A program made the translations under genes and the position numbers. Under the pieces are notes generated by a model, which saw only the letters and a list, made by a program, of their open reading frames with translations, was not told where the DNA came from and searched no databases. A DNA stretch of 64,000 nucleotides from Stigmatella aurantiaca DW4/3-1 (GTDB lineage Bacteria; Myxococcota; Myxococcia; Myxococcales; Myxococcaceae). Below are positions 9,760 to 19,593 of this stretch, piece by piece; within the stretch, counting starts at the first letter, position 1; the number at the start of each line of letters is the position of its first letter. The DNA is taken from contig NC_014623.1 in NCBI RefSeq assembly GCF_000165485.1, forward strand, positions 5,288,893-5,352,892, given 5' to 3'.

Positions 9760-10902
9760 TTACTCCTTCAGCAGGTTGGCCGAGATGACGATGCGCTGGA
9801 TCTCGCTCGTCCCCTCGTAGATTTCGGTGATGCGCGCGTCTCGCACGTGGCGCTCGGCATCCATCTCCTTGCTGTAACCCATGCCGCCGTGCACCTGGAG
9901 GGCCTTGTTGGCCACGCGGCTGGCCATCTCGCTGGCGTACAGCTTCGCCATGGCGCTCTCCATGGAGTGGCGCACGCCCTTGTCCTTGAGCAATGCCGCC
10001 TGGTGCACCAGCAGGCGCGCCGCGTCGATCTCCGTGGCCATGTCCGCCAGCATGAACTGGATGGCCTGGTGCTCCCGGATGGGCTTGCCGAACGTCTTGC
10101 GCTCGCCCGAGTAGCGCACCGCCTCCTCGAACGCGGCCCGGGCGATGCCCAGCGCCTGCGCGGCGATGCCGATCCGGCCGCCGTCCAGCGTGCTCATGGC
10201 GACCTTGAAGCCCTCGCCCTCCTTGCCCAGGAGGTACTTGGCCGGCACGCGCATGTCCTCGAAGAACATGGAGCAGGAGTGCGCCGCGCTGATGCCCATC
10301 TTCTTGTCAGGCTCGGCCCGGATGAAGCCCGGCGTGTTCGTGGGCACGATGAAGGCGGTGATGCCCTTGTTGCCCGCCTCCTTGTTCGTCATCGTGAACA
10401 GCACGATGGCGTCCGCCTTGGGGCCGTTGGTGATCCAGTTCTTCGAGCCGTTGATGACGTACTCGTCGCCCCGGCGCACCGCGACCGTCTGCTGGGCCGC
10501 CGCGTCGCTGCCCGCCTCGGGCTCGGTGAGGCCGAAGCAGCCGAGCTTCTCGCCGCTGGCGAACGGGGTGAGGAACTCCTTCTTCTGCTCCTCGTTGCCG
10601 TACTTCGACACCGGATCGCAGTAGAGCGAGTTGTTCACGCTCATGATGACGCCGGTGGAGGCGCAGCCACGGCTGATCTCCTCCATGGCGATGGCGTAGC
10701 AGACGTTGTCCAGCCCGGCGCCGCCATACTGCTCGGGCACCGCCACCCCCAAGAGCGACAGCTCGGCCAGCTTCTTCACCGCCTCGGTGGGCCACGCGTG
10801 GGTCTCGTCCCACTTCCGGGCGTTGGGAATGAGCTCGCGCGCGGCGAACTCACGGCACATCCGCTGGGTTTCCCGCTGGATGTCGGTCAGCTCGAAGTTC
10901 AT
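9760..10902 (-). CDS. Acyl-CoA dehydrogenase (butyryl-CoA dehydrogenase-like)
   Basis: 380-residue flavoenzyme of acyl-CoA oxidation. Motifs in order: 'CYAIAMEEISRGCASTGV', 'CFGLTEPEAGSDAAAQQT' (FAD/substrate-binding beta domain), 'YVINGSKNWITNG', 'RIGIAAQALGIARAAFEEA', 'QVHGGMGYSKE', and the C-terminal YEGTSEIQRIVISANLL with the catalytic Glu. The RIGIAAQA and YEGTSE forms favour short-chain (C4) substrates. It is followed after 3 bases by the AgmX-like gene and preceded, after 119 bases, by enoyl-CoA hydratase. It probably works on butyryl-CoA with the hydratase and dehydrogenase upstream. Confidence 0.95.
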   Translation of the reverse strand: MNFELTDIQRETQRMCREFAARELIPNARKWDETHAWPTEAVKKLAELSLLGVAVPEQYGGAGLDNVCYAIAMEEISRGCASTGVIMSVNNSLYCDPVSKYGNEEQKKEFLTPFASGEKLGCFGLTEPEAGSDAAAQQTVAVRRGDEYVINGSKNWITNGPKADAIVLFTMTNKEAGNKGITAFIVPTNTPGFIRAEPDKKMGISAAHSCSMFFEDMRVPAKYLLGKEGEGFKVAMSTLDGGRIGIAAQALGIARAAFEEAVRYSGERKTFGKPIREHQAIQFMLADMATEIDAARLLVHQAALLKDKGVRHSMESAMAKLYASEMASRVANKALQVHGGMGYSKEMDAERHVRDARITEIYEGTSEIQRIVISANLLKE

Positions 10903-11021
10903 GGCACTCCTGAAAGAATGGGCGCGGCCGCATTGTACGCGGCCCGGGGGGAAGCACGACCGACCCTCCGGGGTCCCTCCCTGGAGGAGGGGTTGCCGTG
11001 CCTATTAGAGAACGAAACGTT

Positions 11022-11798
11022 TCACTTGCCCGAGAAGGCAGCGGGACGCTTCTCCAGGAAGGCCTTCATGCCCTCGCGCTGGTCCTCGGTGCCGAAGAGG
11101 ACGCCGAAGCCCTGGCTCTCCAGCTCGTTGGCGGTGCGCAGATCCTGGTCCGCGCCGAACTCGATGACGCGCTTGGCCTGGGCGAGCGCCAGCGGGCCGT
11201 TCTTGAGGAGCTTGCCGGCCACCGCGAGGCAGTGCTCCATCAGCTTCTCCGGGGGCAGGACGTCCAGCACCAGCCCGTACTCCTTGGCCTGGGCCGCCGT
11301 CACGTGACTGCCCGTGAAGACGAGCTCCTTGGCGCGCATCTTCCCCACCAGCCGCGTGAGCCGCTGCGTGCCGCCGAAGCCCGGGATGACGCCGAGTGTC
11401 ACCTCGGGCACCCCCAGCTTTGCCTTCTCCGAGGCGTAGATGAGATCGCACGCCAGGGCCAGCTCGCAGCCCCCGCCGAGCGCGAAGCCATTCACCGCCG
11501 CGATGGTGGGGCAGCCCAGGTGCTCCAGCATGCCCATGACCCGCTGGCCCAGGGCAGCGAACTCGCGGGCCCGCTCCGAGCCGATGGTGGCCATCTCGGC
11601 GATGTCCGCGCCGGCCACGAAGGCCTTCTCGCCCCCGCCCGTGACGATGAGGACGCGGGTGTCCGTGCCCAGCGACCGGAGCGCGGACTCCATCTCGAGG
11701 AACGTCTGGGTGTTGAGCGCGTTGAGCGCCTTGGGCCGATCAATCGTGAGGGTCGCGATCGCGCCCTGCTTCTCCAGCCGGATGTTGTCGTAGACCAT
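11022..11798 (-). CDS. Enoyl-CoA hydratase (crotonase family)
   Basis: Hydrates trans-2-enoyl-CoA to 3-hydroxyacyl-CoA, the second beta-oxidation step. 258 residues, standard for single-domain crotonases. The oxyanion-hole segments FVAGADIAEM and NGFALGGGCELALACDL are intact, and both catalytic glutamates are in place (in GGGCELA and in LGVPEVTLGVIPGFGGTQRL). The order on the minus strand is 3-hydroxybutyryl-CoA dehydrogenase, this gene (27-base gap), then acyl-CoA dehydrogenase. A CCCTCC/GGAGGG hairpin lies in the downstream gap near 10974-10990. Confidence 0.95.
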   Translation of the reverse strand: MVYDNIRLEKQGAIATLTIDRPKALNALNTQTFLEMESALRSLGTDTRVLIVTGGGEKAFVAGADIAEMATIGSERAREFAALGQRVMGMLEHLGCPTIAAVNGFALGGGCELALACDLIYASEKAKLGVPEVTLGVIPGFGGTQRLTRLVGKMRAKELVFTGSHVTAAQAKEYGLVLDVLPPEKLMEHCLAVAGKLLKNGPLALAQAKRVIEFGADQDLRTANELESQGFGVLFGTEDQREGMKAFLEKRPAAFSGK

Positions 11799-11825
11799 GG
11801 GAGGCTCCTCTTGCGGGAAAAAGTC

Positions 11826-12683
<858 letters not shown>

Positions 12684-12743
12684 GACGTTCGAGATCCCGG
12701 TCGAAAGAGAGTGGGGCGGCTATAGCCCCCCCCTCCCGGACGG

Positions 12744-13151
12744 TCAACGGCTCGCGGGCAGGCGCAATGTCCTCAAGATGTAAGGATTTTCACCAATCGT
12801 CAGGGCCTCGACGAGCGGTGGGCGGGCCGGCTGCCCCTGCTCCTTCACGAAGATGAGGGCCCGGTAGGAGCCCTCGGGCAGGTCCACCTTCAGGCGGATC
12901 TCCGAGGGGGGCGCCGCGGAGAAGAAACGCTCCTCGCGCTTGAGGATCCTTCCGTCCTCCCCGGTCACCTGGAAGTCCAGCCCGCGCACCGCGCTCCAAC
13001 CGGAGCCGTCGAGCTGCCACACCAGCTCCCGCTCGGGAGGTTCCGTCACCCGCCACAACCACAAGCCCAGCCCCACGAGCGCCAGCAGCGGCAGGCGCTT
13101 CATCAGCGGGTGGCGTCCCCGGTCTGGCTTCGCGGCGGCCTCCACCTTCAC
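12744..13151 (-). CDS. Small membrane-anchored protein of unknown function
   Basis: 135 residues starting from a GTG that overlaps the preceding stop (GTGA, 13148-13151), so it is translationally coupled. A basic N-terminus is followed by one hydrophobic helix (LPLLALVGLGLWLWRV) and a presumably periplasmic beta-rich domain (ELVWQLDGSGWSAV..., YRALIFVKE). An internal ATG at 13103, just before the helix, is an alternative start. I do not recognise the family. The tight pairing with the 163-residue gene upstream suggests the two act together. Confidence 0.6.
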   Translation of the reverse strand: MKVEAAAKPDRGRHPLMKRLPLLALVGLGLWLWRVTEPPERELVWQLDGSGWSAVRGLDFQVTGEDGRILKREERFFSAAPPSEIRLKVDLPEGSYRALIFVKEQGQPARPPLVEALTIGENPYILRTLRLPASR

Positions 13152-13639
13152 TCCTTCTTCGGGGTCCGCTTGCCGCCACGCCGCGCGTTCAGCTCGGAGA
13201 TGACCACCTTGGGCTGAACCGCGGCGGCCTCTGGCGTCTTGCTGGCGGGGCCGCCCTCTTCCTTCTCGAGCGGCTTCTCGTCCGAGGGGACCAGGCGGAT
13301 CTGCGCCTTCACTTCGAGGGTCATCCCAGAGATGAGCTTGAGGAACTCCTCGCGCAGCTTCTCCGATTGAAGGAAGCGGCGGATCTCCTCGGTGAGGACG
13401 CGGCCGATCTCGTCCTTCGTCTTCTCGGCCTGGGAGACGATGTGCCCGAGCATCTCCTTGGGGAGCTTGAGCTGCCCGGCGAGGCTCCGGATGCCCTCTT
13501 CCGTCATGAAGATGGCGCCCAGGCCGGCGACGGCCGCCTTGCGCACGAACTCCGGGACGAAGCCCGGCCGGCCCTCCCGCTCGGCGTGTTGCGCGTCATC
13601 CAACGGATCCGGCGGAACGTCGTCTCTGTCACCCGGCAT
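13148..13639 (-). CDS. Helical protein of unknown function
   Basis: 163-residue soluble protein, charged and mostly helical. The first 35 residues are acidic/polar, followed by a probable amphipathic helical region (FVRKAAVAGLGAIFMTEEG, LAGQLKLPKEMLGHIVSQAE, LTEEIRRFLQSEKLREEFLK) and a basic, Pro-rich tail (RRGGKRTPKKE). The layout resembles small coiled-coil or phasin-like proteins, but I cannot assign a family. It starts 25 bases after mrp and overlaps the next gene by 4 bases. Confidence 0.6.
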   Translation of the reverse strand: MPGDRDDVPPDPLDDAQHAEREGRPGFVPEFVRKAAVAGLGAIFMTEEGIRSLAGQLKLPKEMLGHIVSQAEKTKDEIGRVLTEEIRRFLQSEKLREEFLKLISGMTLEVKAQIRLVPSDEKPLEKEEGGPASKTPEAAAVQPKVVISELNARRGGKRTPKKE

Positions 13640-13664
13640 GAGACACCTCGGTTGCGCATGAGCT

Positions 13665-14756
13665 TTAGCGGGCTTGCATCACCGGCAGCGGAATCGAGCG
13701 GACACTCTGCGCGGAGACGCGCCCGGCCACGTTGCGGGCAATCTCCAGGAACGCCTGGGCCTCGCGGCTGTCCGGCGCTCCGGCCACCACCGGCACCCCC
13801 GCGTCCCCGGACTCGCGCACCTTCAGCTCCAGCGGCACCTCGCCCAGGAACGGGATGCTGAACATCTCGGCCGCCTTCCGGCCGCCGCCCCGGTGGAAGA
13901 TGTTCGTCGCGTGCGAGCAGTTCGGGCAGATGAACTGGCTCATGTTCTCCACGATGCCGAGCACCGGGATGTGAACCTTGTCGAACATGCTCTTGGCGCG
14001 CACCACATCGGCCAGCGCCACGTCCTGCGGCGTCGTCACGAGCACCGCCCCGGCGGCCCGGACCGACTGGGAGAGCGACAGCGCCACGTCGCCCGTGCCC
14101 GGCGGCAGGTCCAGGATGAGGTAGTCCAGCTCGCCCCAGTTCACGTCCCGCACGAGCTGCATCAGCGCGCCGTGCAGCATGGGGCCGCGCCAGATGAGCG
14201 CCTGGTCCGGCTCCACGAGGAAGCCGATGGACATGATCTTCAGCCCATACTTGCTCATGGGGGTGAGCGTCTTGCCGTCCGGGCTCACTGGCTTCTCGGT
14301 GATGCCCGTCATCAGGGGGACGGAGGGCCCGTAGAAGTCCGCGTCCAGCAGGCCCACCTTGGCCCCGTGCCGCGCCAGCGCCGTGGCCAGGTTCACCGCC
14401 ACGGTGCTCTTGCCCACCCCGCCCTTGCCCGCGCCCACCAGGATGATGTTCTTCACGCCCGGCAGCAGCGCCTGCCCCTGCCCCTGCCCCACGCCTCCCC
14501 CGGTGGCACGCACCTGGGCGCCCCACTCCAGCTCGAAGGACTTCAGCCCGGGCACGGCCTTGAGCGCCGCCTCGGTGTCCGCCTGGATCTTCCCCTTCAT
14601 GGGACAGGCGGGCGTGGTCAGTTCGATCTTCAGTTTCACCGCATCGCCACTGATGCGGATGTCCTTCACCATCCCCGCCTTCACCAGATCCACGTGCAAC
14701 TCGGGATCCACCACCTTGGACATCGCCGCGAGGATGTCGCGCTCGGAAACGCTCAT
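13665..14756 (-). CDS. Mrp/NBP35-type P-loop ATPase, Fe-S cluster carrier
   Basis: Cytosolic scaffold or carrier that delivers Fe-S clusters. 363 residues from the ATG at 14756; a GTG three codons earlier has its AGG too close. The N-terminal 90 residues form a MIP18/DUF59 domain (VVDPELHVDLVKAGMV, TTPACPMK). The ATPase domain has the deviant Walker A GAGKGGVGKST, switch region DADFYGPSVP, and DLPPGTGDVALSLSQ. The cluster-binding pair is present as ICPNC. It is of ApbC/Mrp type and fully conserved in the key residues. Confidence 0.93.
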   Translation of the reverse strand: MSVSERDILAAMSKVVDPELHVDLVKAGMVKDIRISGDAVKLKIELTTPACPMKGKIQADTEAALKAVPGLKSFELEWGAQVRATGGGVGQGQGQALLPGVKNIILVGAGKGGVGKSTVAVNLATALARHGAKVGLLDADFYGPSVPLMTGITEKPVSPDGKTLTPMSKYGLKIMSIGFLVEPDQALIWRGPMLHGALMQLVRDVNWGELDYLILDLPPGTGDVALSLSQSVRAAGAVLVTTPQDVALADVVRAKSMFDKVHIPVLGIVENMSQFICPNCSHATNIFHRGGGRKAAEMFSIPFLGEVPLELKVRESGDAGVPVVAGAPDSREAQAFLEIARNVAGRVSAQSVRSIPLPVMQAR

Positions 14757-14918
14757 CGGAAACACCTGAAACCTTTTGGAAATCGCGCAGTTGCGTGACG
14801 GAAAAGGCGCGGAGGATGGCCAGCCCCCTCCGGGCCTGTCAACGACGTTTAACGCCGCTGCCCTCCTCGCGCACGAGCCGGGCCGCCGCTCGTTCGCCGC
14901 CTCGCGGGCTTTGCGGGT

Positions 14919-15533
14919 TCACTCGATGGCCGCGACCCGGTACTCCCCCGCCTCCAGCACCAGCCGCACCGCGCGCTCCGCCCCCAGGGAGAACGTGGCC
15001 TCGGCGCCCGACACCTTCACGTCTCCCTTGAGCGCCAGCCGGGCGCGGCGCAGGCGCTCCCGGGCGAGCGGCTCCCGGTGGAAGTCCTCGCGCAGGCGGT
15101 CCGGGGTGTAGCGGGCGCGCAGCGGCGCGCTCAAGAGGCTCCAGGCCTTCTCCCAATCCGTGGTCTCCGCCGCATTCAGGAAGCGCGCCAGGGTGGCCTT
15201 CACCTCGTCCGTGGGCAGCGTCTCCACCACGCGCCAGGAGGACTCCCGGCGCTCCATCGTCAGGGCGGGGGCATGGCCTTCCAGGAGCGGAAGGCCCGCG
15301 CGCACCGCGGCGGCCCGTTCCCGGCGCGCCGCTGGGTCCGCGTAGCGGCTGCGGAAGGCGGCCTCTCCTTCCGGCAGCCCGGTGGTGAGCGCGTAGGCCT
15401 GCGGCAGGCGGTTCTCCTCCAGCGCCTTGGCGTACGCCTCGGCGGTGGGCACGGGGCCGCCTCGCGAGGCAGTGGCGCAGCCAGCGGAGGCCAGGGCCAA
15501 GAGCAGCAGCAGCGGGCGGAGGCAGGGGGGCAT
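14919..15533 (-). CDS. Lipoprotein of unknown function
   Basis: 204 residues with a lipoprotein signal (MPPCLRPLLLLLALASAGC, lipobox Cys 19). The mature part is Arg/Glu/Ala-rich with two similar-looking helical/beta segments: one around 'AYAKALEENRLPQAYALT' and another around 'FLNAAETTDWEKAWSLLSAPLRARYT'. This suggests a duplicated NTF2-like or DUF4878-like module, but that is only a guess. It lies 19 bases downstream of the menaquinone methyltransferase gene on the same strand, so it may be co-transcribed. Confidence 0.7.
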   Translation of the reverse strand: MPPCLRPLLLLLALASAGCATASRGGPVPTAEAYAKALEENRLPQAYALTTGLPEGEAAFRSRYADPAARRERAAAVRAGLPLLEGHAPALTMERRESSWRVVETLPTDEVKATLARFLNAAETTDWEKAWSLLSAPLRARYTPDRLREDFHREPLARERLRRARLALKGDVKVSGAEATFSLGAERAVRLVLEAGEYRVAAIE

Positions 15534-15552
15534 GGGGCGCCGCGGGGCGGTG

Positions 15553-16287
15553 TCAGTTCACGCGGGGTTGGGCCACGAAGAGGCAGCACACGCCCAGGGT
15601 CAGCCGGTGCACCTGGAGGACCTCCAGGCCCGACTCGCGCATGATGTCCGCGAAGGCCTCGGGCTGGGGGAAGGCGGCGATGGACTCCTGGAGGTAGCGG
15701 TACTCGCCGGAGCCGGAGAGCTGGGCGCCGAGCCAGGGCACGACCTTGCGGATCTGGAAGCGGAGCAAGGGGCTCAGCAGTCCGTTCCGGGGCTCGGACA
15801 ACTCCAGGATGGCGATGCGGCCACCCGGGCGCGTGACGCGCGCCATCTCGCGCAAGGCCCGCGGCCGGTCGGGCACGTTGCGGATGCCGAACGCCATGCA
15901 GATGCCATCGAAGCTCTGGTCCTCGAAGGGCAGCGACTGGGCATCTCCCAGCTTCAGCTCGCACTTGGCCGACAGCCCCTCCTCGGCCACCTTCTTCCGG
16001 CCAATCTCCATCATGCCCTCGGAGGGGTCCAGGCCCACCACCGTTCCCTCGGGGTGGTGTTTCAATACCTTGAGCGCCAGGTCTCCCGTCCCGGTGGCCA
16101 GGTCCAGCACCCGGTAGCCCGGCTTCAACTCCAGCGCCTTCACCGTCTTGCGGCGCCAGCTCTGGTCGATGCCGAGCGACATCATCCGGTTCAGCAGATC
16201 GTAGCGGGGGGCGATCTGGTCGAACATCTGTCCAGAGCCCTGGGGGCCCGGCGGCTGCGGCGTCACAGGTGGGGGAGAGGGATTCAT
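15553..16287 (-). CDS. ubiE: Demethylmenaquinone/ubiquinone C-methyltransferase
   Basis: SAM-dependent C-methylation of demethylmenaquinol, the last step of menaquinone synthesis (menG/ubiE). The ATG at 16287 gives 244 residues (MNPSPPP...), with a Pro-rich tail before the UbiE signature FDQIAPRYDLLNRMMSLGID-like start. The SAM motif I is VLDLATGTGDLAL. The UbiE signature MAFGIRNVPDRPRALREM and 'VTRPGGRIAILELSEP' are intact. A GTG at 16335 would add 16 residues and is less likely. Divergent isochorismate synthase at 16483 supports a menaquinone role. Confidence 0.93.
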   Translation of the reverse strand: MNPSPPPVTPQPPGPQGSGQMFDQIAPRYDLLNRMMSLGIDQSWRRKTVKALELKPGYRVLDLATGTGDLALKVLKHHPEGTVVGLDPSEGMMEIGRKKVAEEGLSAKCELKLGDAQSLPFEDQSFDGICMAFGIRNVPDRPRALREMARVTRPGGRIAILELSEPRNGLLSPLLRFQIRKVVPWLGAQLSGSGEYRYLQESIAAFPQPEAFADIMRESGLEVLQVHRLTLGVCCLFVAQPRVN

Positions 16288-16420
16288 GGGAGGCGGCTTC
16301 CTGTCAGTGCAGTCCGTGTCCACAAAGGGTATCACCGGGACGCCCCGGAACGTGGAGCCTTTACCCGGCTCGCCTCTCGGGCGACACTTGGGTCTCCCGT
16401 GCCCCCACGGGGTGTTCCCG

Positions 16421-16439
16421 GCTTTGATACAAACAAAGC
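16421..16439. promoter_or_regulatory. AT-rich hairpin between ubiE and isochorismate synthase genes
   Basis: GCTTTG (16421-16426) pairs with CAAAGC (16434-16439) across 7 nt, at the start of a conspicuous AT-rich stretch (about 16421-16470) in the divergent interval. It is the likely promoter region of one or both menaquinone genes. No clean -35/-10 pair can be assigned. Confidence 0.35.
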
Positions 16440-16482
16440 TAATACATCAGAGAAGCTTATCGTTCATCAGGGGTAGGCACCC

Positions 16483-17844
16483 ATGGCGAGGGTAGGAACC
16501 GCAGTGGCCGGAGCGTCTCCTGGAACATCCTCCTCTCTTTCGATCGATGCGCCCGCGCTGGCTGGGCAAGAGCGTTGGGTGGGCGGGATGCTCTACCTGG
16601 CGGCGGTGGATCCCCTCGCCGGGGTGGACGTGCTGGGCGAGCCGTCGCTGTATTGGGACTCCCCCCAGATGCGGGAGGTGGTCGCGGGCTGGGGCGAGGC
16701 GGGGGCCATGGTGGCCGGCAGCGCCCAGGAGGCGCGGGAGGTGCTGCGGCTCCTGTCTTCCGCGGCCACGGTGCGGTGGGCGGGCGAGGTGCCCGCGTCG
16801 CTTCCCGGGCCGTGGTTCGGGGGCATGCGCTTCGCGGCGGAAGGCAAGGATGAGGGATGGGGCCCGTTTGGTTTCGGGCGCTGGACGCTGCCGGAGCGGA
16901 TGGTGTGGCGTGAGGGAGACCGGTTGGCGGCGGCCGCCTTCGTCCCCGAGGGGCCTGGTGCGGAGGAGCAGGTCCGGGCGCTGCTGGTAGGCCTCGGGGC
17001 AAACTTTCCCGCGGGTCCCCTGCCCTCGCGGCGCACGGCCCAGGCGCTGCGCGTGTCTTCGTCCCGGCTGGACTTCGAGCGGAGCGTGGAGCGGGCCACG
17101 GAGACCATCGCCCAGGGGCGCTTGCAGAAGGTGGTGCTGGCCCGGGCGGTGGAGATCGAGGGCGAGCGCCCGTTCGCGCCGGTGGACGTGCTGGCCCGGC
17201 TGCGCGAGCAGAACCCCCGGTGCACCACGTTTCTCTTCCGGGCCTCGGATGGGACGGCCTTCCTGGGCGCCACGCCGGAGACGCTGTGCCGGTGGGAGGG
17301 ACGGGAGCTGCGCACGGAGGCGCTCGCGGGGACGGCGCCGGTGGCGCAAGCCCAGGAGCTGAGCGGGCGTGACAAGGAGCGGCGCGAGCACCACGCGGTG
17401 GTGCGCTACCTGCTGGAGGTGCTGGGGCCCCTGGCCGAGCGCATCGACGCGGATGAAGTCCCCACGCTGCTGACGCTGAAGAACATGGTGCACCTGCGCA
17501 CGAGCGTCCGGGCCCAGTTGCGCGAGGGGGTCGGGGTGGCCGATCTGGTGGCGGCGATGCACCCCACGCCGGCCGTGGGCGGGACGCCCAGCGCGATGGC
17601 GTTGGCGTTCCTCCTCGAGCACGAGGGGCTGGACCGGGGCTGGTACGCCGCGCCCGTGGGGTGGGTGGGCCCGGGGCGAGCCCATCAGGTGGTGGCGCTG
17701 CGCTCCGCCCGGGTGAAGGGGTCCAAGGCCCGGCTCTTCGTGGGCGCGGGCATCGTTGCCGGCTCCAATGCCCAGGCGGAGTGGCGGGAGACCGAGCTGA
17801 AGAGCCTCACGATGGTGAGGGCCCTCGGCGGTACGGAGGGCTGA
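16483..17844 (+). CDS. menF: Isochorismate synthase
   Basis: Converts chorismate to isochorismate, the first step towards menaquinone. 453 residues. The N-terminal half is divergent; the C-terminal half is the chorismate-binding domain: 'FERSVERATETIAQGRLQKVVLARA', 'FLFRASDGTAFLGATPETLCRWEG', 'EALAGTAPVA', 'EHHAVVRYLLEVL', 'MHPTPAVGGTPS', 'GWYAAPVGWVG' and 'FVGAGIVAGSNAQAEW'. The TPAVGG and GAGIV motifs with the metal-binding glutamates mark isochorismate synthase rather than anthranilate synthase. The ATG at 16483 fits. Neighbouring ubiE makes menF more likely than a siderophore entC. Confidence 0.92.
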   Translation: MARVGTAVAGASPGTSSSLSIDAPALAGQERWVGGMLYLAAVDPLAGVDVLGEPSLYWDSPQMREVVAGWGEAGAMVAGSAQEAREVLRLLSSAATVRWAGEVPASLPGPWFGGMRFAAEGKDEGWGPFGFGRWTLPERMVWREGDRLAAAAFVPEGPGAEEQVRALLVGLGANFPAGPLPSRRTAQALRVSSSRLDFERSVERATETIAQGRLQKVVLARAVEIEGERPFAPVDVLARLREQNPRCTTFLFRASDGTAFLGATPETLCRWEGRELRTEALAGTAPVAQAQELSGRDKERREHHAVVRYLLEVLGPLAERIDADEVPTLLTLKNMVHLRTSVRAQLREGVGVADLVAAMHPTPAVGGTPSAMALAFLLEHEGLDRGWYAAPVGWVGPGRAHQVVALRSARVKGSKARLFVGAGIVAGSNAQAEWRETELKSLTMVRALGGTEG

Positions 17845-17860
17845 GGCCCCCCGGGCTCAG
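17841..17860. terminator. Inverted repeat holding both stop codons (menF / sppA)
   Basis: CTGAG (17841-17845) pairs with CTCAG (17856-17860), extended inside by GCCC/GGGC with one unpaired base. The menF TGA and the complement of the sppA TGA lie in opposite arms. Only 12 bases separate the two genes. Confidence 0.4.
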
Positions 17861-19593
17861 TCGAACCGATCGCGGGGCTCCAGGCCCCCCTGTTCCGTGA
17901 GAGCCCAGGCGGTCGGACAAAAGGCGTAGAGGTGCGTGCGCGCGCCACTCAGCAACAATTGGAGGAGCGAGACCCGGCGCTCCGCGCCTCCATAAAGGGC
18001 CAGCTCGAAGCGCTCCGTCTTCACCCCGGCCCGCTCCAGCGCATACCGGCACGCCTCCTCGAAGCTGCCCACGCGGTCCACCAGCCCCGCGGCCAGCCCG
18101 CGGGTGCCCGAGTAGACGCGCCCCTCCCCCCGCGCGTGGATCTCCTCCGTCGTCCGGCGGCGCGCCTTGGCCACGTGGGCCAGGAAAGCCTGGTACGTCT
18201 CCTCCACCTCCGCCTCCAGCGAGGCGCGCTCGTGGGGGGTGAAGCCGCGTGACACCGAGAAGATGCCCGCGTTCTCCCCTCGCGTGAGCAGCGTGCGGTG
18301 GATGCCCAGGTGCGCCATCAGGCCGGAGGCCTCGAACTTGCCGGCGAAGACGCCGATGGACCCCACCACCGCGTGGGGCGAGGACCAGATCTCCTGGGCC
18401 CCCAGCGCCGCCATGTAGCCGCCACTGGCGGCCACCTGATCCACATAGGCAATCACGGGCTTCTTGCGCGCCACGCGCTGGATGGCCTCCAGGATGAGCT
18501 CCGAGGCGAGCGCCGAGCCCCCCGGGCTGTTGATGTAGAGCACCACCGCCTTGGCGCGCTTGTCGCGTCCCGCGGCGCGCACCGCCTTCACCACCGCGTC
18601 CGAGCCCGCCGTCTTGGGGCCGATGGGGCCGCTGGAGCCTCGCCCGGGGACGATCATCCCCGACAGGGAGATGAGGCCGAGCTTCGGCCGGCGGCGCAAC
18701 GGCCGCCACTTCACGGGCGGGAACGGCAGCGCCGCCAGCCAGCTCTCCATGGCCTCCAGGGGCTCCTCGGGCTCCTCCTCGTCCTTCTTTCGCTCCTCCG
18801 GGGGACGGGGGGTCAGCCGCGCCGGCAGCTCCGCCTCGGAGCACAGCGCGTCCACCAGCCCCGCGGCCACCGCGCGCTGGGCGCTGTAGGGGCCCGCGTC
18901 GATCAGCGCCCTTGCCTCCTCGGGCGAGCGCTTGCGTCCCCCGGCGATCGCGTTCACCAGCTCCGCGTACCGCTCGTCGAGAAAGGCCTCCAGCGTCTGC
19001 TGTTGGATGTCCGAGACCCGCTCGTGGGTGAACAGCTCGGGGGCCGTCTTGTAAGCACCGCGCCTCACGAAGTGCGCCTGGATGCCCACGCGCGCCAGCC
19101 CCTCGCCCAGCGCCGTGGCCTCCGCCGCGTAGCCCACCAGGTCCACCCGGCCCGCGGGGGCCAGCAACACCTCGTCCGCCGCGCAAAGCACCTGGAACCC
19201 CAGGTTGTCCACGCTGACCGCCCAGCCCACCACCCGCTTGCCCGCCGAGCGGAAGGCCATGAGCTGCTTCACCAACTCGTCCTTCTTGGCGGACGACACG
19301 GCGAGCCCTTCCAGTTCCAGCAGGATGCCCTGCACGCGGGGGTCCTTGGCCAGCAGGCCGAGCGCCTCCCGGAAGGACTCCAGCGAGGAGACCGTCGCGG
19401 GCTCGGGGGCAACGCCCCTCAGCCCCCAGCGCCACCGGGAGCGGCGGCGCTCGCGGTAGGCCAGGTCTCCGGAGAGACGGAAGCGCACATAGGTAGGGCG
19501 GTGCCGGGAGGCCAACAGGCGGAAAGGCAATCCGAGCAGCGTCCGTATCAGCAGCAACAGGTTGGCGAGGGCGACGAAGACGAGGCGCACCAT
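17857..19593 (-). CDS. sppA: Signal peptide peptidase SppA (long, 67K type)
   Basis: Membrane-anchored serine protease that degrades released signal peptides. 578 residues with two peptidase-S49 repeats, as in E. coli SppA. An N-terminal hydrophobic anchor (LVFVALANLLLLIRTLLGLPF) comes first. The N-terminal repeat carries the catalytic Lys (in RRGAYKTAPE); the C-terminal repeat carries the nucleophilic Ser (VAASGGYMAALGA) after VLYINSPGGSALAS. A Glu/Pro-rich linker around residues 260-285 joins the halves. Both catalytic residues are present. It ends against menF and diverges from a small membrane-protein gene. Confidence 0.93.
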   Translation of the reverse strand: MVRLVFVALANLLLLIRTLLGLPFRLLASRHRPTYVRFRLSGDLAYRERRRSRWRWGLRGVAPEPATVSSLESFREALGLLAKDPRVQGILLELEGLAVSSAKKDELVKQLMAFRSAGKRVVGWAVSVDNLGFQVLCAADEVLLAPAGRVDLVGYAAEATALGEGLARVGIQAHFVRRGAYKTAPELFTHERVSDIQQQTLEAFLDERYAELVNAIAGGRKRSPEEARALIDAGPYSAQRAVAAGLVDALCSEAELPARLTPRPPEERKKDEEEPEEPLEAMESWLAALPFPPVKWRPLRRRPKLGLISLSGMIVPGRGSSGPIGPKTAGSDAVVKAVRAAGRDKRAKAVVLYINSPGGSALASELILEAIQRVARKKPVIAYVDQVAASGGYMAALGAQEIWSSPHAVVGSIGVFAGKFEASGLMAHLGIHRTLLTRGENAGIFSVSRGFTPHERASLEAEVEETYQAFLAHVAKARRRTTEEIHARGEGRVYSGTRGLAAGLVDRVGSFEEACRYALERAGVKTERFELALYGGAERRVSLLQLLLSGARTHLYAFCPTAWALTEQGGLEPRDRFD

